This document shows positions 15,939-24,983 of a stretch of DNA of 64,000 nt, piece after piece. How positions within the stretch are numbered: the stretch's first letter is position 1; every line of letters starts with the position of its first letter. Under the pieces are notes generated by a model. That model worked only from the letters and a program-made list of their open reading frames with translations. It was not told where the DNA came from and searched no databases. The translations under genes were made by a program, and so were the position numbers. Where the stretch lies: NCBI GenBank assembly GCA_000433035.1, contig FR890797.1, positions 1 to 64,000 on the forward strand. The letters run 5' to 3'. This stretch comes from Staphylococcus sp. CAG:324 (GTDB lineage Bacteria; Bacillota_I; Bacilli_A; ML615J-28; CAG-313).

Positions 15939-16932
15939 ATCTTAATTGTGATACTTCATCAATCATCCACTCAATATGCATTCCATAACCATAGATAGGA
16001 TTCTCAACTGTTACGTGAGAAACGGCTCCAATTATCCGACCATTTTGAACAATTGGACTACCACTCATACCTTGAACAATTCCACCAGTTTGAGTAATTA
16101 GGTCTTCATCTATTACTTTATAACGAATACCTTTTGTTGCCTTTTTATTTTGCAAATGAATATCAGTTATCTCTATATCATATGCTTTTATTAAATTTCC
16201 TGAAACTGCTGTATAAATTTGTGCTTTACCTTTGAGAATCTGACCTTGTTTAGAAACTTCCACTTTATTTTTATTATTTATACTTGCACTAAATTTGCCA
16301 TAGAGCCCAGTTAAATCATTTGAAAGAATATTACCTATAACCATATTATCCATCGAAGCTCTCTTTTCACCAGCAACCCCAGGTTCGGCTTTTTTAATTG
16401 ATGATACCTTTGAGTAGTATAAACTTCCACCGCTATTTTCAACTAATATTTTATTTTCATAAATTCCGTGTCCTAAAGAGCCAAAATAATTATCTAATGT
16501 GATAAAAGTCATCGTACCAATACCTAAAATTTGATCTCTAATGTATAGTCCTATGGATGATTCATTGTTTTGATTTTTAACAACATCAATTTTGGTATTA
16601 ATTTTTTTACTATCTCTTAATAGTACGAGTTGTACACTGTCGCTTTGACAAGTGGACAAATACTTTAATAATTGTTCATTATTATCAATTCTTATACCAT
16701 TAATAGTTTCAATTCTATCGCCTAGTTCAATATCGGTTTCTTTCCATGGTGAAATCTTTCCTTTGGTTGTTTGTACTTGATATTTTCCTGCAACATAAAC
16801 ACCAGTTTTCATTTTAATGCCAATTGAATCGCCACCTAGATAAACATATTCATCACTATTGGCTCTTACTTCAATTGTTAAAAATAAACTAAAAAATAAT
16901 AATATTGAAAAAATTTTGAAAAGTTTTCTCAT
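15937..16932 (-). CDS. spoIVB: SpoIVB serine peptidase (family S55)
   Basis: SpoIVB is secreted from the forespore and triggers pro-sigma-K processing in the mother cell by cutting SpoIVFA. An N-terminal signal-anchor (about 4-23) is followed by a PDZ domain (about 40-115, ELGDRIETINGIRID) and the S55 domain. The catalytic His is H155 in GSLGHGIYE and the Ser lies in GMSGSPIVQ (residues 288-296). At 331 residues it is shorter than the Bacillus protein (about 425), mainly in the N-terminal part. The position between recN and spo0A is the conserved order. Confidence 0.96.
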   Translation of the reverse strand: MRKLFKIFSILLFFSLFLTIEVRANSDEYVYLGGDSIGIKMKTGVYVAGKYQVQTTKGKISPWKETDIELGDRIETINGIRIDNNEQLLKYLSTCQSDSVQLVLLRDSKKINTKIDVVKNQNNESSIGLYIRDQILGIGTMTFITLDNYFGSLGHGIYENKILVENSGGSLYYSKVSSIKKAEPGVAGEKRASMDNMVIGNILSNDLTGLYGKFSASINNKNKVEVSKQGQILKGKAQIYTAVSGNLIKAYDIEITDIHLQNKKATKGIRYKVIDEDLITQTGGIVQGMSGSPIVQNGRIIGAVSHVTVENPIYGYGMHIEWMIDEVSQLR

Positions 16933-16975
16933 TTCGTCCTCCTTTCTTCATTATTATTTGCTTATATTTAAAAAT

Positions 16976-17012
16976 AAAAAGTGTTTTTATCTGGCTTTAA
17001 AAACACTTTTTT
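16976..17012 (-). terminator. Intrinsic terminator after recN
   Basis: Fourteen-base complementary arms around GTGTTTTTA and TAAAAACAC with a short loop and flanking A/T runs lie between recN and spoIVB, so spoIVB is probably transcribed separately. Confidence 0.8.
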
Positions 17013-17018
17013 CTATTC

Positions 17019-18686
17019 TTACATATTTAACATATTTTTTGCTAATTCTTTACTTTTTCCACTTTGATCGGTTGGAGAAATCATTTTTGCTAATTCCTCA
17101 ATTCGTTCATGATAATTTAATTCTTTTACCATCGTCAAAGTTTTACCTGATACAACATTTTTACTAATATACAATTGAGTATTTGCTTTACTTGCCACAA
17201 TAGGTAAATGTGTTATAGCCAAAACTTGAGTATGTTTGGAAATTTGTTCTAATTTTTTTGCTACCTCATATGCTACTTCACCACTAACACCACTATCAAT
17301 TTCATCAAAAATCATCGTTGAAAGTTTAAAATTGGCCATTACATGCGTTTTAATTGCTAACATTACTCGTGACATCTCACCACCTGATGCAACCTTTGAT
17401 AAATCCATTAAGTTTTCACCAGGATTAAAAGAAATCATAATATTGACAATATCTATTCCATTTTTTAAAAAAATATTAGGATTTTTTTCTTCTTTCAAAT
17501 TATTGGTAAAAACAATTTCTAACCTAACCTTATCAAGCATTAAATCGCATAAAGCCTCTTTAATATTAGTTTCTAATTTTTTAGCATTTTTTTTACGAAG
17601 ACTACTTAATTCTAAAGCCTTTTGCAAAGTGATTTGATAATACTCATCAACATCAGTCTTTGCTTTATTTAAGATATATTCATCATCATCTAACATATTT
17701 AATTTTAATTCTAAATTGTCACGATATTCAATTAATTCATCAATTGACATTTTATACTTATATTTCAAGTCTTTTAAATAATTGATTCTTTCGGTAATTT
17801 CTTCAAAATAATTGGCATCAAATTCCAAATTATTTAAATTTTGTAATACATCATTAGAAATATCGCTTAAATCATAATAAGCATTTTTAACAATTTCAGT
17901 CATATTTTGATATTTACTATCGATTTGACTCAATTTTTCTAATGAATTGTAAACTGAATATAATATTGTGTTTATATTATTTTCATCTAAATCTTTTTTT
18001 ATGTTTGTTAAATTTTTGAAAATGAATTCAAAATTATTCATCATATTATATTCTTCTTCTAATGCTTCTAATTCACCTTTTTTTAAATTGCTTTGAACTA
18101 AATTTTGATATTGATATTCTAAATACTCTTTTTCTTTATGATAATTTTCAATATGTTTTACTATTTCATCATAATTTTTTATGGCATTTAGATAGTGATT
18201 GCGCAAATTTTGATATTCTTTCAAAACAGATAAGGTAGTATTGTCATCGATAAATGACAAATAATTTTTTGGTTCAAACAGTTTTTTAGTATCGTTTTGT
18301 GTATGAATGTCAGCAATCGTTTGTGCAAGTTGAATTACTTGGCCCATATTTATCGCAGAGCCATTAACTCGTACTAAACTTTTACCATTACTATATAGTT
18401 CTCTTCGAATGATTAACAAATCATCATCATCTAAAAGATCAAATTCATCTAATAAATCTTTAGTATGGCGACTTAATTCACAAAAAACACCTTCAATACT
18501 GGCTTTTTGTTCACCACTTCTTATCATACTAACTGATGCACGTTCACCGAGTAATAAACCGATTGCATCTATAAGTAATGATTTACCTGCTCCTGTTTCG
18601 CCTGTGATTGCGGTAAATCCTTTATGAAAATCGATACTAAGATTGTCAATAATTGCAAAATTTTTAACAGTTAGGCTTTGTAACAA
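17019..18686 (-). CDS. recN: DNA repair ATPase RecN
   Basis: RecN is an SMC-like protein recruited to double-strand breaks. The N-terminal Walker A is TGETGAGKSLLIDAIGLLLG. A long antiparallel coiled coil occupies the middle, and the C-terminal half holds the ABC signature LSKVASGGEMSRVMLAIK and Walker B STMIFDEIDSGVSG. Length (about 555) is normal. Homologues begin right before the LQSLTVKNFAII segment, so I take TTG at 18686, one base past the dxs stop with GGTG upstream; a longer frame from 18698 is possible. Confidence 0.96.
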   Translation of the reverse strand: MLQSLTVKNFAIIDNLSIDFHKGFTAITGETGAGKSLLIDAIGLLLGERASVSMIRSGEQKASIEGVFCELSRHTKDLLDEFDLLDDDDLLIIRRELYSNGKSLVRVNGSAINMGQVIQLAQTIADIHTQNDTKKLFEPKNYLSFIDDNTTLSVLKEYQNLRNHYLNAIKNYDEIVKHIENYHKEKEYLEYQYQNLVQSNLKKGELEALEEEYNMMNNFEFIFKNLTNIKKDLDENNINTILYSVYNSLEKLSQIDSKYQNMTEIVKNAYYDLSDISNDVLQNLNNLEFDANYFEEITERINYLKDLKYKYKMSIDELIEYRDNLELKLNMLDDDEYILNKAKTDVDEYYQITLQKALELSSLRKKNAKKLETNIKEALCDLMLDKVRLEIVFTNNLKEEKNPNIFLKNGIDIVNIMISFNPGENLMDLSKVASGGEMSRVMLAIKTHVMANFKLSTMIFDEIDSGVSGEVAYEVAKKLEQISKHTQVLAITHLPIVASKANTQLYISKNVVSGKTLTMVKELNYHERIEELAKMISPTDQSGKSKELAKNMLNM

Positions 18687-18687
18687 C

Positions 18688-20481
18688 TCAATCACCAATC
18701 TCTTTCCTTAAATCATCTAAAGAAATTTTATATTCCCTCAATAATTCTTCTCTTGTTCCAACTTCTAAATAGGTCTCACCAAAAGCTAATAACTTAATTT
18801 TAGGGTATAAATTTGTTCCATTATAGAATCGCAAAATCGCATCGCCTAATGAACCTTTTCGATAGACTTCTTCATATACTATAAGTTTTTTTTCATCAGT
18901 TGCCAATTTGATTAAAAGTTCTTCATCAAGATTTGACAAAATACTAGCATTAACGATTGCAACTTTTAAATCATGTTCTTTTATGTATTTTTTAGTCTCT
19001 TGATATAGAATACCATAAGTTATCACTACTGTGCTTCCTTCACCTTCCATCATCCATTTTGGCAAATATTGATACTTAACAACATCTTTAGCAATTTTTT
19101 CTTTTGAATATCTAATAATAACAGGCGTTTTAACCTCATTAATGGCATAATCAAGCATTGATATGGCCTCACTACCATCTTTAGGAGATAAAATAGTAAG
19201 ATGAGGAATGGAATTAAAATATGCTAAATCAAAGATTCCTTGATGAGTATCCCCATCATTGCTTACAACCCCTGCATGATCAACACAAATAATCACATGT
19301 TCTTTACTTCTAGCAATATCATGAAGAATCTCATCATATGCTCTTTGTAAAAAAGTTGCATAGCAAAATAAAACTGGTAAAAGGCCAGCATGTGCCATAC
19401 TAGCAGCCATAACCGCAGCATTTTCCTCCGCAATTCCAACATCAATAAACTGTTTCGCACAGGTTTTGGCAAAATTTTCAAGACCACTACCCAGCGTCAT
19501 TGCTGGAGTAATGACCCTAAGCAATTTTCCTTTCGCATCATGAATAGCAAAATTTATCAAATATTCTGCCAAAAGATGACCATATGTTGTATTAGTAGAA
19601 TCTTTTTTTTGAATTCCTGTTTTAATATCAAAAGGTGAAACACCATGCCAAGATCCCAATTCGTCTTTCTCAGCAGGCAAATAACCTTTACCTTTTTTTG
19701 TCATAATATGCAAAATAACAGATTCTTTTGCATTTTTGGCATAGGTTAAGTATTTGACTAACTCTTTTAAATTATGGCCATCAATTTTTTCAAAATACTG
19801 GAATCCTAAAGAATTAAATAAATTGATTTCATAAAATGTTGATTCCAAAGCTTTTTTTACTTTTATAGGAGTAATTTTTCGGATAAAACGCATTTTTCCT
19901 TTTGTCCTAATATTGTTATAACTTTTTGCAAGCGAACCAACATTTTTAGAAATTCCCATTTCATTATCATTCAAAATAATAATCATTTTTTGATCTTTAT
20001 GATCTCCTAAATAATTTAGAGCTTCAAATGATAGACCATTCACTATCGAAGCATCTCCTACTACAGCAATTACATCACCGATTTGATCAGGAAATTCTTT
20101 TTTAGCCTCTAAGTAGCCAAGACCTGCTGAAATAGCCGTTGAACTATGACCCGCCTCAAAAGCATCATGAATACTTTCATCATACTTTGTAAAGCCACTA
20201 ATCCCTTTAAACTTTCTAAGACTTGCAAAACTTTGATAACGGCCTGTTAAAATTTTGTGAGTATAGGATTGATGAGAAACATCAAAAATAATTTTATCTT
20301 TAGGACTTTCAAATACTTTATGCAAGGCAATTGTTAATTCTACAATACCAAGATTTGATGCTAAATGACCTCCATTTTTACTAACAACTGTGATAATTTC
20401 TTCTCTAATTTCTTTTGCTAAAGAGTCCAATTGCTCATAATTTAGTTTTTTCAAGTCTATTAAATTTATCTCCTCTAACAT
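18688..20481 (-). CDS. dxs: 1-deoxy-D-xylulose-5-phosphate synthase
   Basis: Dxs joins pyruvate and glyceraldehyde 3-phosphate, the first step of the MEP isoprenoid pathway. It uses thiamine diphosphate. Visible are the GDASIVNGLSFEALN ThDP/Mg motif, GHSSTAISAGLGY, the DVGIAEENAAVMAASMA central motif with its catalytic Glu, and a C-terminal transketolase domain. The 597-residue length is slightly short of the usual 620. It follows xseB directly; ispA, normally between them, is absent. Confidence 0.96.
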   Translation of the reverse strand: MLEEINLIDLKKLNYEQLDSLAKEIREEIITVVSKNGGHLASNLGIVELTIALHKVFESPKDKIIFDVSHQSYTHKILTGRYQSFASLRKFKGISGFTKYDESIHDAFEAGHSSTAISAGLGYLEAKKEFPDQIGDVIAVVGDASIVNGLSFEALNYLGDHKDQKMIIILNDNEMGISKNVGSLAKSYNNIRTKGKMRFIRKITPIKVKKALESTFYEINLFNSLGFQYFEKIDGHNLKELVKYLTYAKNAKESVILHIMTKKGKGYLPAEKDELGSWHGVSPFDIKTGIQKKDSTNTTYGHLLAEYLINFAIHDAKGKLLRVITPAMTLGSGLENFAKTCAKQFIDVGIAEENAAVMAASMAHAGLLPVLFCYATFLQRAYDEILHDIARSKEHVIICVDHAGVVSNDGDTHQGIFDLAYFNSIPHLTILSPKDGSEAISMLDYAINEVKTPVIIRYSKEKIAKDVVKYQYLPKWMMEGEGSTVVITYGILYQETKKYIKEHDLKVAIVNASILSNLDEELLIKLATDEKKLIVYEEVYRKGSLGDAILRFYNGTNLYPKIKLLAFGETYLEVGTREELLREYKISLDDLRKEIGD

Positions 20482-20502
20482 AATTAGACCCCCTAGTTAT
20501 CT

Positions 20503-20706
20503 TTAAAAATCAGTTTCACCATTTTCAGTTACTTTCTTTACAACAACTTCTTTCGCCTGATCTAATCGCTTTTTACATTCAAGACTAATTGCCATACCAC
20601 TTTGATATTTTTCCACTGATTCTTCAAGTGATAATTTCCCACTTTCTAAACTTGATACAATATCTTGCAATTCTTTTAAAAGTTCTTCAAACGTTTTATT
20701 TTCCAT
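20503..20706 (-). CDS. xseB: Exodeoxyribonuclease VII small subunit
   Basis: This 67-residue protein follows the XseB pattern: TFEELLKELQDIVSSLESG, then LSLEESVEKYQSGM and LECKKRLDQAKE. The small subunits wrap around XseA to form exonuclease VII, which degrades single-stranded DNA from both ends. It lies nine bases after xseA in one transcript. Confidence 0.95.
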   Translation of the reverse strand: MENKTFEELLKELQDIVSSLESGKLSLEESVEKYQSGMAISLECKKRLDQAKEVVVKKVTENGETDF

Positions 20707-20715
20707 TTTCTACTC

Positions 20716-22107
20716 CTATTTAATGATGGCATCAATATCACCATCACTCATTTTTATTTTAATATTGTCACCTTGATGTATTTTAGTAATTGAACTAACA
20801 ATTATATTATCTTTATATACAATACTATATCCTTTCTTCATTACATGAAAAGGATTTAAAATAACTAACTTTTCCATTATCGTTTTTAAAAAAACATCTA
20901 AATTGTCGATATGATTTGATAAATATTTATGCATTGCCAAATCATTTCTTACTATTTCTTCACTATAATACGCTATTTTATTGTATATAAGTGACGGTTT
21001 AATGCGATGACTTAAATTATCGTAATTGGTAAAATTATTCTCATATATTCTATTTATGGCATTTTCTAATTTTATATTCCATTCTCGTAAAGAACTTACC
21101 ATATTTTTTGTCATCATTTGTGGACTATAATTTTCAAGTTTTTCACAAAGATGCTTACATTCAAGTTCTTTATTTTCAAGAATTTTTTTAAAATTAAACA
21201 AGCCATAAGAAGAATGAAGTCGAGACCATTCATTAAAATCTTTGGTCAATTTATTTTTAATAGATGCTTTTAAACGTTTTGAATTTGCTATTAATAATTC
21301 TGTAATGTCTTTTTTATCCTTGCTCAATAACATAGCTGCTCCTGTTGGCGTTGGCGCTCTATGTGAGGCAACAAAATCACAAATTGTATAGTCTCCCTCA
21401 TGACCGACTGCACTCACAGTAGGAATTGGCGAAGAAAAAAGCGTTCTTGCTAAATTTTCATCATTAAAACATGATAAATCTTCAAAACTACCACCACCAC
21501 GTCCAATAATAATTACATCAGCATCACCATCTTGATAAACTCTTTTTAATGCTTGAATCAAATCTTTGGGAGCATCTAAACCTTGAACAAGTGCTGGATA
21601 CAATTTAATTTTTGCGAGGGGAAATCTTCTATTAAAGGTAGAAATTATATCTCTAATTGCTTCTCCTGTTGGTGCTGTTATAACCGCAATTTTTTCGGGA
21701 TATACCGGAAGTGGAAGTTTTTTACTCTCCTCAAACAAACCTTCTTTTTGAAGTTTATCCTTTAATTCAAGATATTCTTGATATAAAAGACCAATTCCTG
21801 CTTCCACCATTTTTCTTACAATAATCGCATAAGTACCTTTCTTTTGATAAACTTGAATCTTTCCAACCACTTGCACGCTCATTCCATCAATAGGCTTAAA
21901 TTTTAAATCTAAATTGTTAGGATAAAAGTACATTGCTGAAAGTTCTGAAAAAGCATCCTTTAATGAAAAATAGCAATGTTTGCCAGAAAATTTGAAATTT
22001 GAAATCTCCGCTTGTATATAAACTTCTTGGAGATTTTCATCTTGTTCAAATTTAAAATTAATATATTTATTGATATCACTAACTGATAAAAAACGTTCGT
22101 TAGTCAT
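20716..22107 (-). CDS. xseA: Exodeoxyribonuclease VII large subunit
   Basis: XseA carries the catalytic domain of exonuclease VII. An N-terminal OB fold (YIQAEISNFKFSGKHCYFSLKD) is followed by the catalytic motif region IAVITAPTGEAIRDI, GRGGGSFEDLSCFNDE and PTVSAVGHEGDYTICDFVA. A long helical segment then leads to the C-terminal VMKKGYSIVYKD. I take ATG at 22107, which overlaps the nusB stop by eight bases; the longer frame to 22131 adds eight non-conserved residues. Confidence 0.96.
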   Translation of the reverse strand: MTNERFLSVSDINKYINFKFEQDENLQEVYIQAEISNFKFSGKHCYFSLKDAFSELSAMYFYPNNLDLKFKPIDGMSVQVVGKIQVYQKKGTYAIIVRKMVEAGIGLLYQEYLELKDKLQKEGLFEESKKLPLPVYPEKIAVITAPTGEAIRDIISTFNRRFPLAKIKLYPALVQGLDAPKDLIQALKRVYQDGDADVIIIGRGGGSFEDLSCFNDENLARTLFSSPIPTVSAVGHEGDYTICDFVASHRAPTPTGAAMLLSKDKKDITELLIANSKRLKASIKNKLTKDFNEWSRLHSSYGLFNFKKILENKELECKHLCEKLENYSPQMMTKNMVSSLREWNIKLENAINRIYENNFTNYDNLSHRIKPSLIYNKIAYYSEEIVRNDLAMHKYLSNHIDNLDVFLKTIMEKLVILNPFHVMKKGYSIVYKDNIIVSSITKIHQGDNIKIKMSDGDIDAIIK

Positions 22108-22531
22108 AAATATTCTTAGCAATGTTATCAAGTAATCGGTTATTAAATTTTACTTGGGCATCATTTTCTAAATTACTATATTCTCTAGTAATTAGTAATG
22201 CTTCATCAATCACAATATTTTTTGGAAGCATTTCATATTTCATTTCATATATTGCATTTCTGATAATCGCTCGATCAACATATGATAATCTATCAATTGT
22301 ATAATTCACTAAGGAATTAGTGATAGTAGCATCTATTTCATCTAGATGTTTCATGATTCCCAAGAAAAGTTTTTCACTATATTGATAATCAATTTCAACT
22401 TGATATTCATATTCCCTTTCTAAATTTTTAATATCTTCAAAACATTTTATGCTATCTTCATCATTATAATTATTAAAATCCATATTATATAACGCTAATA
22501 CTGTTAAAATTCTTGCATTATGCCTTTTCAT
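22100..22531 (-). CDS. nusB: Transcription antitermination factor NusB
   Basis: NusB, with NusE, loads antitermination complexes on rRNA operons. The protein is all-helical, 143 residues, and ends in the signature YDRLSYVDRAIIRNAIYEM-like segment, then PKNIVIDEALLITREYSNLENDAQVKF and NRLLDNIAKN. The N-terminus KRHNARILTVLALYNMDF fits the RNA-binding helix. xseA starts inside its last codons. folD, which lies between these genes in Bacillus, is missing. Confidence 0.94.
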   Translation of the reverse strand: MKRHNARILTVLALYNMDFNNYNDEDSIKCFEDIKNLEREYEYQVEIDYQYSEKLFLGIMKHLDEIDATITNSLVNYTIDRLSYVDRAIIRNAIYEMKYEMLPKNIVIDEALLITREYSNLENDAQVKFNNRLLDNIAKNIYD

Positions 22532-22547
22532 CTTTATACCTCTATCT

Positions 22548-24149
22548 TTATTTATTTATCAAAATAACCTCAAAAGGAATTACACCAATTTTATCCGCAC
22601 TCAAATTATTTCCATAAATAAAACTTTCTTGTGCATAACAAATTTTTGATAATTCTATATATTTATTTTCCTCTAAAGTCGTTTTAATTTCATCTATTAA
22701 ACGATCAGATTCTTCATCTGCCTTTTCTATTTTTAAAAGATTAACAATTATTTCATTGTGGTCAATGGTATACTCAAGATCAACTTCATTCCCTTCTAAA
22801 TCATAAAATTTAAGTCCATTTATTTGTTCATAGTTATCGAAAATATTAACATTTTCAAATATAAGTTTTATTCTTACCACATTACCACTTTCATCATACT
22901 CTTTCACCGTATTTTTTAAAGTTGGTGCACTATAACTATTTATACTAAATTGATAAATCCGTCTACTGAGTCTTAAATAATCCATTCCTAAAATATCTAA
23001 TTCATTAATATTATCTAAATCTATTTCATCTGGTTCTAAATATGTATCATTTATTTTATCATAAATTAAAGCCAAGTCATAAGTAGGTATAATCTCACAT
23101 TTATTATAATAATTACACGTACTACTTTGAATTTTTCTCAAAATGTTTGAGTCTTCCACCTTATTTGTACCTTCTTGAATATAAAAAATTTTATTTTCAA
23201 TTAATAATTTTGCATCTAATTCGGATAAGAAAGTATAAAGCATTTGACTGTACACATTTAAAAAATTCTTTTTTGTATAATGGTTTTCCTGATTGGCATC
23301 TTCCAAATCTGCAAGACCTTGATTAATGATGATATTGGCATAACTCATCCCTTTTAAACTATTGAGATATTTTTCAAATAAATATGACATACCATGCTCC
23401 ACTAAATCATCAGAATCGGTATATAATCCTACACTTACCAAATAATCTTTAATTACCTTTCTAGATTCAATCATTTCTCTACTTAGCCATTGGTAAATAT
23501 GAGTATCACTGCTAGTCGCAAAAACAACGGCAATAGGATGACGATTCCAACTATTAAACGTACTTTTTATTTGATTAATCAATTGATAACCAAAATTAGA
23601 TAATTCAAATTGAGCAGGAAGCCATTCATTATTTTGATAAAACATCAAAGAATAATCAATTGAAGTATCTAGAAAAGATATCGTTTCTTGTTCTTCTGTA
23701 TTCTCATCTTTTTGAGGTAGTTCAATATTTTTAAATTCATCACCAATAATCATCCAAACCTCTCCAAATCTAATATTTGTAAATGTTTCATGATATACTT
23801 CGCCAGAATCATATATTTTTAGAGTATATGATTTCATACTAGCATCGGGAGTGGCTAAATTAAGATCCCAATTGCCATTATTATCAGTATTACAATAAAC
23901 TTGATTGACAATTAAATTTTTTGAATCATATAATGTTGCAACAATTACTACACCAGAATTAGATTTTCCCGAAATTTTCAAACTAGAAGCAGCCTGAAAA
24001 ATGGCATCATCTTTTATATACTCAACCACAGTAAACTTTTCGGTTGGTCTTTCGCCAATCGGAATTTTTACTCGATGAACACATCCACTTATAAACAAAC
24101 AAATTGTAAAGATACTTATGAATAAAACAATTTGGATTCTTTTTCTCAT
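22548..24149 (-). CDS. Lipoprotein related to sialate O-acetylesterase, catalytic residues missing
   Basis: A lipobox (LFISGC, Cys23) marks a membrane-anchored surface protein of 533 residues. The layout follows the sialate 9-O-acetylesterase family: an opening beta domain, then GEVW at 129-132, WLSRE at 221-225, INQGLAD at 275-281 and DILGMDYLRLSRR at 385-397. The nucleophile block, normally SGQSNM, is IIGDEF. The WYQGESN block is IINQGLAD, and the DIHPxN block with the catalytic His is DILGMD. The fold is inferred from motif order. It is probably a non-catalytic glycan-binding or structural protein; no signs of frameshift. Confidence 0.65.
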   Translation of the reverse strand: MRKRIQIVLFISIFTICLFISGCVHRVKIPIGERPTEKFTVVEYIKDDAIFQAASSLKISGKSNSGVVIVATLYDSKNLIVNQVYCNTDNNGNWDLNLATPDASMKSYTLKIYDSGEVYHETFTNIRFGEVWMIIGDEFKNIELPQKDENTEEQETISFLDTSIDYSLMFYQNNEWLPAQFELSNFGYQLINQIKSTFNSWNRHPIAVVFATSSDTHIYQWLSREMIESRKVIKDYLVSVGLYTDSDDLVEHGMSYLFEKYLNSLKGMSYANIIINQGLADLEDANQENHYTKKNFLNVYSQMLYTFLSELDAKLLIENKIFYIQEGTNKVEDSNILRKIQSSTCNYYNKCEIIPTYDLALIYDKINDTYLEPDEIDLDNINELDILGMDYLRLSRRIYQFSINSYSAPTLKNTVKEYDESGNVVRIKLIFENVNIFDNYEQINGLKFYDLEGNEVDLEYTIDHNEIIVNLLKIEKADEESDRLIDEIKTTLEENKYIELSKICYAQESFIYGNNLSADKIGVIPFEVILINK

Positions 24150-24218
24150 TTTATCACTCCTTCATAATATTATACCACAATTGCTCAATTAAGGCAATTA
24201 AATTATTTTTACTTAACT

Positions 24219-24259
24219 AAAAAATGTATAGCATATGAAAGTTGTGCTATACATTTTTT
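24219..24259 (-). terminator. Intrinsic terminator overlapping the end of the 50-residue ORF
   Basis: Perfect 15-bp arms (24219-24233 and 24245-24259) are followed by T-rich sequence on the minus strand. The stop codon of the small ORF at 24247-24249 lies inside the stem. Confidence 0.85.
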
Positions 24260-24399
24260 TCATTATCATCATTTGGATCAAATTCATCCGCATCGGATAA
24301 TTCATCATCTAAATTCGTCCGATACATCTCTGGATGACGATAGAAGTATTCATCATGTTCAATCACAGAGTGAACTGGTTTTGTAATCTTTTTATTCAT
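24247..24399 (-). CDS. Small acidic protein, 50 residues, unknown
   Basis: The frame starts at ATG 24399 after GGAAGTGATAAG and reads MNKKITKPVHSVIEHDEYFY before an Asp/Glu-rich tail (DDELSDADEFDPNDDN). The second half has about 13 acidic residues. Coding is supported by the ribosome site, an adjacent terminator and location directly after trmL on the same strand. It has no membrane segment or cysteines. I do not recognise the family. Confidence 0.6.
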   Translation of the reverse strand: MNKKITKPVHSVIEHDEYFYRHPEMYRTNLDDELSDADEFDPNDDNEKNV

Positions 24400-24445
24400 C
24401 TTATCACTTCCTATTATAGTTTGTGTAAAGAATTTATCATTATGC

Positions 24446-24964
24446 TTACTTTAAAAGCCAATCTTTACCTTTTAAAGTTTCTGGTTCAAATTGTGATAAA
24501 TCATTATAATTTTGTTGTCTTAATGCTTCAAAAATTGCGATTGCCGCCACATTGCTGATATTCAGCGATCTAATTTTATCATTAATTGGTAATCTTATAC
24601 AACTATCTAAATGTTGTTTTAAGATTTCTTTTGGAATACCTGTTGATTCCTTACCAATAATAAAATAATACTTTTCATTTGGATTATCCAATTTTAATTC
24701 ATGTGGAGTATGTAGACCATACCTAGTAAAAAAATACATTTTTCCATTATTTTGGCTAATAAACTCTTCCCAATTTTCATATACTTTAAAATGAACATTG
24801 GGCAAATAATTAACAGCTGCTCTTTTTAAACTAGCATCATCAATTTTAAATCCCAGTGGCTTAATCAAATGTAAATAAGTATCTGTACCTGCACAAGTTC
24901 TCATAATATTACCAGTATTTTGTGGTATTTCTGGTTCAAATAATACTATATTGTTTTTAGACAT
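24446..24964 (-). CDS. trmL: tRNA (cytidine/uridine-34-2'-O)-methyltransferase
   Basis: TrmL methylates the wobble ribose of certain leucine tRNAs. It is a minimal SPOUT enzyme with the trefoil knot. The motifs are EPEIPQNTGNIMRTC, IIGKESTGIPKEIL and LNISNVAAIAIFEALRQ. The 172-residue length is slightly longer than usual owing to a C-terminal tail (FEPETLKGKDW). Confidence 0.94.
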   Translation of the reverse strand: MSKNNIVLFEPEIPQNTGNIMRTCAGTDTYLHLIKPLGFKIDDASLKRAAVNYLPNVHFKVYENWEEFISQNNGKMYFFTRYGLHTPHELKLDNPNEKYYFIIGKESTGIPKEILKQHLDSCIRLPINDKIRSLNISNVAAIAIFEALRQQNYNDLSQFEPETLKGKDWLLK

Positions 24965-24983
24965 ATTTTCTTCCTTTGCATTT

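Noticed and set aside
17236..17637. Plus-strand frame of 133 codons inside recN
   Set aside because: It is opposite the conserved RecN C-terminal half and has the composition of an antisense shadow.
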